Positions 46,947 through 59,299 of a stretch of 64,000 nucleotides of DNA are shown in pieces. The stretch covers positions 21,669,300-21,733,299 of the forward strand of contig CM057231.1 of NCBI GenBank assembly GCA_029891385.1, in the 5' to 3' direction. The translations under genes were made by a program, and so were the position numbers. Under the pieces are notes generated by a model. That model ran no database searches. It worked only from the letters and a program-made list of their open reading frames with translations, and was not told the DNA's origin. Position 1 is the first letter of the stretch; the number at the start of each line of letters is the position of its first letter. Source of the stretch: Erythroxylum novogranatense (lineage: Eukaryota; Streptophyta; Magnoliopsida; Malpighiales; Erythroxylaceae).

Positions 46947-48315
46947 TCAATTAACACATAAGCAGAGAGTCAAATAATCGAGCCATACCAGCCACTGACT
47001 TGAGCAATTGCAGCTTCCTCTCGTCATGGCAAATACTCTAGCTGGCGCCTGACCCTGTGCCCTTGGTCTCCCTGCAGGATTAGCCCTCTTGACTGCTCCA
47101 GAACTGCCTACTTCTGTAACTGGCCTGGTTCCCACTGTCTCTGTCTGCCTCTGAGCTTGAGCTTGGGAACCCTCCTGTCTCAGCCTCTGGGGACAATCTC
47201 TCATCATATGCCCCTTCTCTCCACACTGGAAACAACCACCAAAGCCCTTGAGACACCTCCCGGGATGAAACTTCCCGCATTGATCACACTGAGGATACTT
47301 GCCCTTCCATGACTTCCCTGAGCCTCCCACACTAGAGACCTGTTCAGAAATTGCCCTGGACTGCTGACTCTTGGCAGGACCACTACTGCCCATGCCACTC
47401 TGAGTATGATGGGTCCTGGTGCTCCTCCCAGGTGCTGGAGCACTCACTCCCTTCCTGGAAGATTGCTCTCTGTTCTTCCTTTTCCTACTCACTTCAGCCT
47501 TAATATTCTCCAGCTTCTCAGCCTGGAGCGCTGCATCTACCAACTGCTGATAGTCATGGAAATTATGGATCAGCACCTTCTCCCTGATCCCTAAGTGCAG
47601 TCTGCTCTCAAACTTGCGGCACTTATCCTCTTCTGTCGCCACAATATTTGCTGCATATCGAGACAGTTGAGTGAACTTCAGCTCATATTCACTCACGCTC
47701 TGCTCCCTCTGTGTGAGGCTCAGAAACTCCCTGGCCTTCTCTTGGATGTAAACCCTCGAGAAGTACTTCCTCCTGAAAACCTCTAGAAACTCCTTCCATG
47801 TCAGCTCTGGAGGTACTACCTGACTGCGGGGCACTGCCTCCCACCAGTGCAAGTGCAGTGCAGATCCCCCTGCAATAAACTAGCTGCATACTCTACCCTC
47901 TCCCCATCTGAGCACTTCATCTGACTCAGGACCCTCTCGGTCCTCTTCAACCATGCTTCTGCCTCCTCGGGATTAGTAGTCCCACTGAAATCGACAGCCC
48001 CATACTTCCGGAGCTTGTCATACTGCCCACTCCGATCTGCTGGAGCTGGCATCTGAGCTTGTGGTCCTTGGCCCATGACATGGATGAAAGCCTGGGCGAA
48101 GGCCTGAAAGAGCTGGGGATCTACTTGAGGCATAGGAGGGGGCTGGAGAGGCACTTCATGCTGCACACTCGGTGCCTCTGAATCTGAAACAGGGATGGTC
48201 CCTGCATCCTGGGGAATGTGGGATTCATCCGTACCTCCCCTCTGAGAGCCTGATCGAGCTTGAGCTCCTCGAGTTCTTCATCGAGGCGGCATATTACTCC
48301 TTTTAGTGAAAACAT
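46947..48315 (-). pseudogene. Tekay gag
   Basis: Three overlapping frames compose one gag: 48121-48315 (N-terminal LDEELEELKLD), 47816-48166 (KYGAVDFSGTTNPEEAEAWL capsid start), and 46947-47852 (ELTWKEFLEVFRRKYFS, a CDQCGKFHPGRC finger and a true CCHC knuckle CFQCGEKGHMMRDC near 47200). Two frameshifts (near 48150 and 47850) separate them. Gag would form the particle and bind element RNA. Confidence 0.9.
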
Positions 48316-48489
48316 TTCAAATCTTTAGCTCATGCTTGTAAGACAAGTTCAAATCATGTAAAACAATTCAAAATCAATGATGCATGTACTGTATTTAAAA
48401 CAAGTTTAAAGCTCATGTAACATGATGTATGCTGACTCTACTCTTGAGGCTACCCACTAGGGTTCCTAGAAAATCATAAACCTAGAGCT

Positions 48490-48501
48490 GCTCTGATACC
48501 A
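48490..48501 (-). other. Tekay primer-binding site (complement)
   Basis: GCTCTGATACCA on the plus strand, i.e. TGGTATCAGAGC on the minus strand, four bases from the 5' LTR. Confidence 0.9.
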
Positions 48502-48505
48502 CAGA

Positions 48506-51500
48506 TGTTCAGACCCGATCCCGAGACCGGATCCCAACTCCAACTATTTATACCTTAACATTAACGCTCATGCTCTTGCTTACATTCCACACCTATTGGA
48601 CCCGTTTCCAGAGCCCAAAATTTCGGAGCCCTAAAGCTTGCGCTCCCTATTTTGCAGCGTTTGATGCTGTGGTTCCATAAGGGTGATGAGCGTACACTAC
48701 CTAATCATCAAAATCACATTTAGACTTGTTCATATCAATGTAGCTTAAGGCCTCACGTTCACACAGAGGCAAGAATCACCTTAATCGGAGTCATATAACT
48801 CAAGATACACTCCAAAAATCTAAGAGAGTTTATACCCGAAACATGCCCTCTTAACTGACCTTTCACTTGTTTTAGAACACTTTCTCAATTTAACTCCAAT
48901 TGATACCGAATTTTATGGAGTGAAAGATATGTGTCTTATAAATCCAATGGTTTAAGCCTCACCTCATTTGGAGGTCGATGAGAGAATTATGCCGAAACAT
49001 TGGACCATGCTCACTTCGAAATCGGATTGAAACTCTTTTGGCGCGATTTCCTATAAATTTTAATCTATAGCTCCAAATGCTTTCGTTCTTTCACCATACG
49101 AAAGTAGACATCTAGATCTACAACTCTCATGAAGACTACAAAGGCTGATTCTATCTCCTACATTCTGCAGCATCCTATTTTTTTTCCATCATCCGATTTC
49201 TATCATCCGGTTTTCTATCGTCGATTTCTATCTTCGCATTTTTCTATCTTACGCTTTTCTATCTTCCGATTTCTATCTTACCTTTTCTATCTTCGATTTC
49301 TATCTTCGCTTTTCTATCTTTGATTTCTATCTTCGCTTTTCTATCTTACGCTTTCTATCTTCGCTTTTCTATCTTATGCTTTTCTACCTTCGCTTTCTAT
49401 CTTCGCTTTTATCTTCGCTTTCCTTCCTTCGATTTCTATCTTCGCTTTTCTATCTTGATTTCTATCTTACGCTTTTCTATCTTCGCTTTCTATCTTCGCT
49501 TTTCTATCTTACGCTTTTCTACCTTGATTTCTATCTTACGCTTTCTATCTTCGCTTTTCTATCTTGATTTTCTACCTTGATTTCTATCTTCGCTTTTCTA
49601 TCTTCTCGCTTTCTATCTTACGCTTTTCTATCTTCCGATTTCTATCTTCGCTTTTCTATCTTACGCTTTTCTATCTTGATTTCTATCTTCGCTTTCTATC
49701 TTACGCTTTTACCTTCCGATTTCTATCTTCTTTTCTATCTTCGATTTCTATCTTCGCTTTCTATCTTACGCTTTTCTACCTTCGATTTCTATCTTACGCT
49801 TTTATCTTCTTGATTTCTATCTTCGCTTTTCTATCTTCGATTTCCATCTTCGCTTTTCTACCTTCGATTTCTATCTTACGCTTTTCTATCTTCGCTTTTC
49901 TATCTTGATTTCTATCTTCGCTTTCCTTCTTTCGCTTTTCTATCTTCGATTTCTATCTTCGCTTTCCTTCCTTCCTTTTCTATCTTCGATTTCTATCTTC
50001 GCTTTTCTATCTTCGATTTCCTTCCTTCGATTTCTATCTTCGATTTCCTTCCTTCCTTTTCTAGTAAGGATCATATCTTTTGACTCGAACTCCAAATTTA
50101 ACAAACGATATACCCTTGAAAGCTCTAACCTTCTACTACAATATTCATGAAGGCTCATTTATCTAATTCAAGTCCTACGAAGGTCAAAATCTGAGGTGAA
50201 GTTCTGTCAAATTTTGGGAAATTTGACGCTCTTCCTGAAAGTACATCTATCCAATTTTCAATCCTAATACTTCCACTGCGTAAGACTCATCATACAACCT
50301 CATTTAACATGATTAAACCCTAAGGTATCTTCAAACACCATTCGAAGCAACAGCCACACTCTTAATCATCTATCATATCCAAACTATAATAATGATGCAA
50401 TTGGCTTAAACATGCATGGATTTCTCAAAATACATTTGAACTTAGCGTTCTTGCATTTCATTTACATTCAAAGTGAGTAGCTTACAATGCTTTAGTGGGC
50501 ATTTCAAGCCTTTTTTACAACATAGTTCGAAATACACTTCCAAAATACTACACTTTTCTTAAATGCATCTAAAGCATTGTTTACAACAATTTGCTTGAAA
50601 TACATCAAAACATAATTCTTGGAGTATGCCTTGAGCTCATTCTTCATGATCCCGATCTTTACCGGAGATGGGACGGAAGGTGGGGATGAGTCATCTCGTG
50701 GGTGACACATTTATATTTAGGCTAATAAGCTACATTGCCTCATTAATCATACTTTTAGCAACTTGCATAGAAATCATGCAATCATGCAATTCATGAAATT
50801 TATCAATCTCAAAACATAATGTTCATGCTTCATATCATTCTCATTCTTGCAAAATATACGCTAACATGTAAACACATAGCTGATGGTTCAAAAGTCCACG
50901 GGTTCTTGATGAGCTACACAAGTGTAGTCATATCTTGAGGAGTCCTAAAAGGAACATCCTATGCCACAATCAGGCGGCGGGCGAAGGCTATCTTGGTCGA
51001 CGTGCACGTGACTCTGCTAGTGGACTTAACTAACCCACATAACACTTAATTTCATGCATACTTGTCTTGTCCGCTGACTAATTTTCTAAAAATGGATATT
51101 CAAGCATCCATAAAGCTGATCATGCTTAAAGCACATTTCATGCTTAGCTCACATTTCATGATCTCATTCATGCTCATCCAATTTATGGCAATTTCAAGCA
51201 ATGTCATACACTAATCAATTTCTCACCTAATGGCAATCATCCATCAATTTATACACAATCAAAAGTCAATCAATGCTCATTCTAAATTAGTTGGAAAAAC
51301 ATTAATTTTCCTTAGTTAAGATAAAATTTAAGCATTACTAACATAAAGATAAAAGTGAAACCCACCTTATATCCTTGCTTAAGCTTGCCTAAGGAAGTTC
51401 CTCTTCTTGTTCTCCTCTTCTTTCTTGTCCTCCTTCATTCATGGCAAGGAAAGAACCTCACATCATTTAGGGTTTCTAAAATTAAAAACCTAATGAACCT

Positions 51501-52144
51501 TAATCATGAAATCAACCCTAGAATCACTAAACCCATCTTCTTTCTAAGCTTTCTAAACCATAAAATCAAGTCAAACTCAAATTACATTTCATAACTTACC
51601 TTGAATCTTTACTCAACCCAAGGGTTTCTTGTATCAAAATAAAGCTTAGACTCTCCTCTTCACTTTTTCTTCTTGCTCTTTCTTCAAAAACTCACTCACT
51701 TTCATGGAAATGTCAAAACCCTAGCAAGCTCCTTTCTTCTTCTCTTCTACGTAAACTTCTCCCTCTTCTCCTTTAAATTTTGTAAATCTCACTTCTTCCT
51801 ACACTAACTCACTTAAACTCCTCCTTTTATACTTCTTCTCTAATCCACTTAAGCCCAAAAGGCCCAAGCCTTCATTTAATTCCTTCTTCTTTCATTTTTC
51901 CTACATCCTCCTTACTTCCTCTTTATCCTACAACTTACTTAGGCCCAATTATCTTTAAGCCCATTTTATCTTTCTTTTCTTTCCTACCTCATTAAAACCC
52001 AACTAATTCATTTAATTCCATTAACTCATTACCTAACATCTTTAATGCCAACTCATATTACTCAATGTCAAGTTAATTAATGTTAACATAATTTACTTAA
52101 TTACTCTAATCATGCTTAATTACATAAAAATTTTGGGGCTAACA
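48506..52144 (-). repeat. Tekay LTR, right copy (5' LTR)
   Basis: 3639 bp, TGTTCAGACC...GGGGCTAACA. It matches the left LTR over its length, with many one- or two-base indels at CG/CTG/CCG sites. The 17-bp box is at 50996-51012. Confidence 0.93.
49190..50064. repeat. TTTCTATCTTCG minisatellite in right Tekay LTR
   Basis: Same array as in the left LTR, but nearly every unit reads TTCG, TTACG, TTCCG or TTG instead of TTCTG. Overlapping frames such as the long DFYLRF-type ones are artefacts. Confidence 0.9.
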
Positions 52145-54250
52145 ATATGAGTTGAGGTTGCCAAGTCTGTTGTTTGACTAGGTAGAGTGTTCTCATATTT
52201 TTTTTCCCACAAGAATATCTAATAAGATCAAATCTATTTAGTCTTCCAATTTTATTTCATCATCACTCTCATGCTCCCACTTCCTACTACCTCGCTCTCT
52301 CTATCTACTACATATGTACAAATCAATACTAGAGGTAGGAGGAGCCAAACCTAATGTCACTTCTTCTATACCTCTTCCCCTAAATAGGTGAAATATATGG
52401 AAAATAAAATTTTTGGTCCTGAAATGTAAACATTTATGCTTACATAAAATTTTTTAGTAGTGGGATAATAATGTTTAGACCAATTTAAGTATGCAAATAT
52501 CTAACAAAAATACATTTTAGGGCTCTAGAATGAAGTTTTTCCCTCATTATACCTATGCACAAAGCAATCATTACTAGAAACATTAGGAGAAATAATATAA
52601 GAGAAACTATTATAAATAAGTTCTCAGGAACATTTAAAATTAATGATTTTAAAAGGGGTGTGATATGCAATAATAAGAATTGCATAACTCCAATATAACC
52701 TAGGAACATTCATAGTGAATATAAGAGCCCAAGCACGATAGTACTTACACAACTAGTCTAGTTTACAATCTCATTATTATCTAAATAAGAACAAAATACA
52801 TTCTTAATACATTCAATGCCATTATTAGTTCAAAATACCTTTAACTTGACATTAAACCAAGTAGTAACCATTTTATGAAAAGATTGAAAACATGAAAATA
52901 CTTGTTCTTGCACGCATTAAATATATCCATATCATCTTACTATAACAAATATTAAGATTACAAACTATCAATGATCAGATGAAGAAACCACTGAGCCATT
53001 ACCCTAATCATGTAAATGAATCATCTAAAAATAATTGAAGTTTAATTATTAATAATAGAATATGAAGTTCTAGTATACTTAACAAGTTCAAAAGCATCAC
53101 AAACTAGATACTCTACATGGAATTGCTAAAATAAATTGGGGTAAAGCTTCTCCAAAATAGAAAATGATGGGTTGCCTAATCTCTTATATCATTGAATAAT
53201 ATGTTGATAAGAAAATCTTGATTCACCTATTAAAACATGACCATTATAAGAAGAATCTTCTACTAGTCGATATAATTAATCCACAACTTTACTATAGCCA
53301 CTCATTTTCTCAGTGTTCAACTCCTATATATTATAATAAGAAGGATATAATTCAATTTTATAGTTCAAATATCTTAGAAGAGAACTAATGACAATAAATT
53401 GTGTGAACAATTAGGAATGTATAATGCAAGAAGCAAAGCAATAGAAAATTGTAATTTAATGAACCTTTCCTAATAATATAAGATAAATATTCATTAGTTA
53501 TACAAATTTTATTATGACATGAATAAGGAGAATAAGTTAAGAATATAGTATGACTATTTGTCATATGATCTGAATCTCAAGAATCAATAATTTATAAATC
53601 ATATGTGGCATCATGGTTATTTAGAGCAATTTAGTTAGTTTGAAAAGTATAATATAATATACATGATTGGGTAATATTAGAGGAAGGTGTGGAAACGATT
53701 TTATAAGAGCTTATAATTTTTCATTGGATAGTTCACCTAAGGATTGATTCTCTCTTAGGAGCTTTATTTTAGTTTGCATAGACTTGTACGCTTAAGGTCG
53801 TATACTACCAAACCTTTCCCTCCTCAACCATATATAGGCTAACCATGTGATTTCTAGTATATATTTTTTTGTATATCTTAGTTTACCACATAATTAAACT
53901 TTTCAGTGTATGATTTTATGCTCTTTTGAGAATCACCCTTCATGATTTTGATTTATGAAGATTTGAAGAATGGATCTACCAACATTCCATATTGTTCAAT
54001 GGACATAATTTGTAGCATAACACTCTATCTGCTCTCTTTTTGTTTTGTATGACTGTATATTTGCCTTAAAAGAGGGAAAAGGATATCATCCAAGAACTTG
54101 TACTCTAACATGATCACACTCCTTATTTATACCACTTAAAAAATTGTGCACACATTTTTTATTAAATAACTTTTGAAATCTGGTTGCATCAATTACATAA
54201 GATGTTTGAAAATCCTTATCATAGTAAAAAATTTTCACAACACATTAATT
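52145..54250 (-). pseudogene. Degenerate Ty1/Copia, integrase-to-gag part (continuation)
   Basis: This continues the element cut at 40013. On the minus strand: integrase C-terminal region (52485-52709, HSRALKCIFVRYLHT), integrase core near 52760-52900, the GAG-pre-integrase region (HPSFSILEKLYP near 53150), and gag (near 54000-54200, FLSGINKECDHVRVQVLG). Stops are frequent throughout. No LTR could be delimited. Confidence 0.75.
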
Positions 54251-55150
54251 TTATAAAATATTAATAAATCATCACTTATTTTGTTTGGTTTCATAAAGTT
54301 TTTTTTCATATTTCCTACATTTGATCACCATTCCTTGGTTTAGAATATGTTTATAAAGCTACATCCTAGATCTTTTGAGCAGTATCTAGTAAAAAAAAAC
54401 ATCAAACATCGTGTAATTGTTAATTGTATACAGTTTGTTACTATAACATGATAAAAGAATTTTAAGACTCTCACTTGGTCAGTTTAAGATCTATCACTTT
54501 TGGTTTTGGCTTTCCATTATTGATATAATTTTATGAACCTTTAGCCTGAGTGAACAATAAGTAAGATTAAGACCAAGTAAGAATATTTATCCCAACTAAT
54601 TTAATAAGATCAATTTAGAGAGAGGGATTACCATTGAAAAGTCTGGAATTAGAAACTATTTTGGTCAACCAAGATTTTAGAAGGTTCTTTCATCTTTCTA
54701 TTAGTACCTAAAAGAAATCGATATGTTAAAAAACATAAATAATTGTGACTGAAATTTACAAAAATGAAAAGGTTGTTAAGGATTTAATATGAAAGAATCC
54801 AAGTTAGAACAACCTCCGTGGGCCTTTAATAACTTCAATTACAATGAAAATTTTATTCTAAATAGTGGAAATAAAAATCTTAATAGATAATCACCTTGAT
54901 GTCATGTAGATTTTAAGGAAAAGAGATTTAATAAAAATTATGGTTCTCATACCTAATTATATATTTATAGTTGACTAAGATTTATACAAAAAGAAAATAT
55001 ACAATTAGAACAATGCACCTATCAACTGATAAGGAATATATAACTATATTTATTCCTAAATAACATGTATACATTTTCAATAGAGAACAATTTCTTAAGT
55101 GAAGCAAGCTATGAAATAGATAATTACATACAAGGAATTGATAGATGCAT
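54251..55150. other. AT-rich DNA, probably Copia leader or flank
   Basis: No gene found. It may include the remains of the Copia leader, but no LTR or primer site was identified. Confidence 0.4.
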
Positions 55151-56480
55151 ATTTGACTATAATTCTACACCCATGTTTAATGTAGTTTACTTTATATTTT
55201 AAGTTTTGTTGTATATTTGGTACTTAATTATCTCCAAGATCATTTATAGGTGATAATTGCTTTTATGGATCAAAAGGAGACAAATTCGGATGAAATCATG
55301 ACATAAAATGAAGTTTTGAAGCATCTCAAACATAAACGATCATGTATGTGGACGTATAAGTCTTTGTGAATGTGTAAAGTCACAATTTTAGGTTGAAGCT
55401 ACATGAGCACCTACATTACCATCTAAGTGACTGTGTATGCCCCAGTAACCCTATTTTTACTATAAAAGGATGTGAATGGAGGCAAATTATGGAGAGCCAA
55501 CCTTTACATTAAATTTCAAAAGTGAGAAACTAAAAAAGGTGACGATAAAGATCTAAAGAAAAGGAAAACATAAAGTTAAAATAAAAAAGATTCGATAGAA
55601 GGCTACATCAAATCCAATATGCAAGAAGAGTTAATAGAATAGAAGGAAGATTTAGAATTATGAACTCTTTGTTTTCTATTATTTTTCTACATGTTTATAT
55701 TTGATTTCATTTTTATTATGAGTAACTAAACGATTTTTAATGTCTAGGTGTGATAAACCCAGCTTTTGATATTATATGTCTCAATCTTTTATTCAATATA
55801 ATTTTTTGATTGACTTATTGTTATTCAATCATGAGTTTTATGCTTGTTCTAATACATCCGAATATTATTGCATGATTTGATTTCATATAATTAAGATTAA
55901 AAATCTTTTTATAAATAGATCTAACATAATTGAAAGGAGTTGATTGCAAACATAGAGATAGGTCAACATATATTCTCTAGGTTAAGGTCAAACCTAATAG
56001 TGAGATTCATAAATCGATAACACAATCCTAGGAGCTTTAACCAGAAAGATTTCGGTTAATCAACTTATAAATTAGTTGATAGTAGTCTCTAGAGAGTTAT
56101 TAACATAAGATAGGACTTTTCACGGTTCAATAATCAATAAAATAATTGCATGATAAAAGGTTAATTATTTAATGGTTTTTAGGGGGATTTATCACCTAGA
56201 CACTAACATTTGATATTGAGTATTCTAAGTAATTTCCTTTGTCTTTTATGTTCATCATTGTTTCCAATTTTAGTTTATTTTTCAAGTTTTATTTTTAATT
56301 AAAAAACCAAACATCAAATTCGTAGGATAGATAATAGGAGAAGGGTAATTACTAATACTACTGTCTTTGTGGGATGAACTAACACTTGCCTGTGCTAGCT
56401 ACAGCTATGCTTTATATTTACAGTTAATTCAAATATTGATAACAAAAAAATATCAATAAAGTTTTCAGTGTCATTGCTGA
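55151..56480 (+). mobile_element. Possible Tat/Athila-like Gypsy LTR and start of internal region
   Basis: Plus-strand features of the Tat/Athila group: a TATA box CTATAAAAGG near 55460, a GAGTAACTAAA string near 55720, and GTGGGATGAACTAACACTTG near 56370, where those elements have a conserved untranslated block. TGTCATTGCTGATGATGG near 56470 looks like a decayed form of the typical gCCGTTGCCGGGG start of the internal region. No partner LTR or coding domains seen; boundaries are approximate. Confidence 0.35.
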
Positions 56481-57232
56481 TGATGGTAATATTAGGAAAG
56501 CCTACATTCTATAAAATCTAACCATTTTTTTTGGTATTTTGTATTTTGTATGCATTTTTATTGCATCTCAATGTATTGTTGACTTATTCATTTAATTACC
56601 TTTTAAACTTCTCTACTTTAATTTTTAGTTTGTGACTTACTATTAGACTATTGAGATTTATCGTCATCATCATAACTCACAATAGAACAGATAGTACTCT
56701 TACGGGAGCTACGATGTGTCTTCGCAATATGTAATGTCACCATGTTAGAAAGAGCAGTTTCCTCATATGTTTTTAGAAGCTTAATTGATGTCCATGTCGT
56801 TTTGGGGCATTTGTGGGAGTAATGATTAGAATCATGAATGTTGGGCACCAACCTATATATGGGAGAAACCAAGTATGTACCACTAACTTCAAGGTGTATC
56901 ATACAAGGATACGTACAATTCAAAGTGGAACAAACCTTACACATATGGATGGAATAACTATGCCCTAATTGAATATGTACAATAACAACAACAATACGAA
57001 AGTATTATAAATAAACTATTAGAATACCTTGACAAGAGTGTAGTTAGTCAACGTGAAGCCAGGCGAGATTTTCTTCACTTGAATATGATGAGGATAATAC
57101 CTCACACTATTTGAGCTCCCTAACGTCTCAAAGTGAAGAAGATATGACAATAGATTTAATGAATGAATATAAATTTCAAGAAAACGAGGAAGTAACTGCC
57201 GCTTTGAAAGATATGATGGCTAATTTTATTTA
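56481..57232. other. Unassigned DNA
   Basis: A 98-residue minus-strand frame (56648-56944) has no recognisable domain. No repeat or RNA gene identified. Confidence 0.45.
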
Positions 57233-57445
57233 AGTGTTCGACCCCGTTTGTTTTCGGAATCCAACTCTTGCGAAATCATGAAACTTGAGCTTGCTCTGAT
57301 ACCACCTATGTTGGGCACCCTTTCCGGAACCCAACTCTTGCAGACTCATGAACGCGTGAGCTTTGATACCATATATGTTGGATCCCGTTTGAGTCTGGAA
57401 TCTAACTTCTTGAGTGAAATCATGAAACGTGATCTTCGTTACTCT
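57233..57445 (-). repeat. Triplicated primer-site/LTR-edge unit of about 70 bp
   Basis: Units starting at 57233, 57309 and 57376 each begin TGTTsG..CCC, continue GGAATCCAACTCTTG and ATCATGAAAC, and the first two end with a primer-site complement (GCTCTGATACCA at 57293-57304; GCTTTGATACCA at 57360-57371). The anchor GGAAyCyAAC recurs at 57256, 57326 and 57397. Confidence 0.75.
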
Positions 57446-59020
57446 TTTTTTTTTTAATTTCCAACACTCTGCGGAATCATGAAACATGTACATATTATCT
57501 TGTAGGGTTAAATCATTTAGCCCTTCAGAATACCATAATACTGAGTGTGGCTCCTTGTTAGGGTTATTTCAAAGTACCCTCATTAACCATTATCGGTTCA
57601 CATTGATCACATAACATCTCAAGCCACAAGGGCGAGCCCACACAACGAAAGAAGGAGTTATGGCCAAACAAATCCGATAGGTTCATATCCTGATTCCTAC
57701 TGAACATACTTTGGCGCAAACACAATAACTCTCACTATGGGTATGATATTGACTTCGTGCTTAGACCATTAGAAAGTAGACATCTAGGGATATAACTTTT
57801 ATGAAGACCATAATTTGAAATTCGGTCGTTATGAGGGTCAAAATACACGGACCGTGTAAAATCACACGGTCAGACCGTGTAACCTTCGGGTGAAATAACA
57901 TGCATAGGCGCATAATACACGGGCAGGCCGTGTAACCTTTAGGTGAAACAAATTTTCACCCTCCAAGACCCCTCCAAAGGATCCTAAATCCATCCTAACT
58001 TCTCCTATACTCATAATCTTGCCAAAATCCACTCTTTCGAGTCCGAGATTCACTTCATATACGCTAATGGTTCGGGAATTTCGTCCACTACAACATCCTA
58101 ACTTGTAACAATCATATCTCTTCTTTCCGATGCCCAAAAATTACAAGCTTTATAGCATCGGAAAGATAAGAAGATCATCTACAACTTCAAAGCAGACCAT
58201 TTTTACTAATTCTACCCAGATTTTTCTAGAATTTCCCTTGAATTCTGAACACAAATCTTACCCTTATGAAAAACTTGAACTTTGTCCCAATTTCACTTCC
58301 TTAGCTAATACACCATCATTCTTATCCATTCAAATACTAATCCTTCTCTTTCATAACATTTCAATTATAAGAAATGGCAACTCATATTCAAATTCCATCA
58401 ATTCAGTTGGATTATTTCTTTAAGTGTACTTAATTTCAACTACCAATACAAGTTCGTCAAATCATCACTTCACTTTATTCAAAACATCTCATGATTATCA
58501 TCATAACATTCCTATCTTTCTTGTCCATGTTGCCTCACTTATATATATATATATATATATCAATTCATATGTAAGGTTCATTAACTCACATGGATCGCTT
58601 CTTCAAATGTACTTAATTCCAATTTAACCTCATCCTTAATTAATCCATATTTTAACTCCACCTTGATCCATACCCAATTTCGCATTCAACAGTGACACTC
58701 ATCCATACACAATTTCACATTTCATTATCATCATACACAAATCCATAATTCATATCCATACACAATTTCATATTTCATTCACATCATATATAAGAGTTTA
58801 CAAGCTCCAATAGCATTTCCAAGCCATGTTACAATATTTCACAAAATTACAAATTACATCATTCAATTTCTCAAAATGCAATTAAAACTTTGTATTTACA
58901 TAATCTAACTTCAAATACACAACAAAACATGTCAATTCAGATTTATGCCTCTTCCGGTCTGTTTCTTGCTTAACACCTGAATTGGGGAAAGAGAGTGGGG
59001 GTGAGCTTTAAAAGCCCGTG
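57376..59020 (-). repeat. Second Tekay-type LTR, proximal part
   Basis: Starts at or near TGTTGGATCCC after a primer-site complement, so it is probably the 5' LTR of a minus-strand element. Three ACACGG...CCGTGT hairpins lie at 57845-57933 and an (AT)n run near 58537-58560. GAGCTTTAAAAGCCCGTG at its right edge aligns with the GAGCTTTCGCTCCGTG block of the 40-kb LTR (near 42187). It is interrupted at 59020 by a solo LTR and continues at 63332. Confidence 0.65.
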
Positions 59021-59299
59021 TGTTGGACCCCGAACTTTCGGTAAAAATTAGAAATATTAAAATAAATTCCATGAGTATTTTCGGATATGAATTGTGTTAT
59101 AGAAGTTTTTATGCCTTAAGGAAATTGATGAGAAAAAGAATTTATTAGTTTTGATGACTTTGAAGATTAGTTTTAGTTATGAAAGTTTAAGTGGATGAGA
59201 TGATTGAAATGGAAGTTGAAATCAAGAAATAGAAAGTGAAAGTGTAAAATTTTGAAGAAATTAGAAAGTTTGACTTTTTGGAGTAGAGACTTGACTTTT

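Larger units (their letters stand above)
40014..52144 (-). mobile_element. Full-length Tekay-like chromovirus (Ty3/Gypsy)
   Basis: 12,131 bp, minus orientation: LTRs 40014-43639 (3' LTR) and 48506-52144 (5' LTR), primer-binding site complement at 48490-48501, polypurine tract complement at 43640-43653, perfect ATATG duplication. Internal order on the minus strand is gag (48300 to 46950), protease, RT, RNase H, integrase, and a short chromodomain-like end near 43700 (EEAT, YPHLF). Very long LTRs and this gag/pol type fit the Tekay (Del) lineage. Substitutions between the LTRs are few, so insertion was recent, yet the coding region has frameshifts. Many of these are 1-2 base indels at CG or CTG sites and may not be real. 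Confidence 0.93.

Noticed and set aside
49129..50150. Overlapping frames rich in YLRFLSS or FDFYL
   Set aside because: They arise from the T/C-rich minisatellite in the Tekay LTR; the same holds at 41133-41531.
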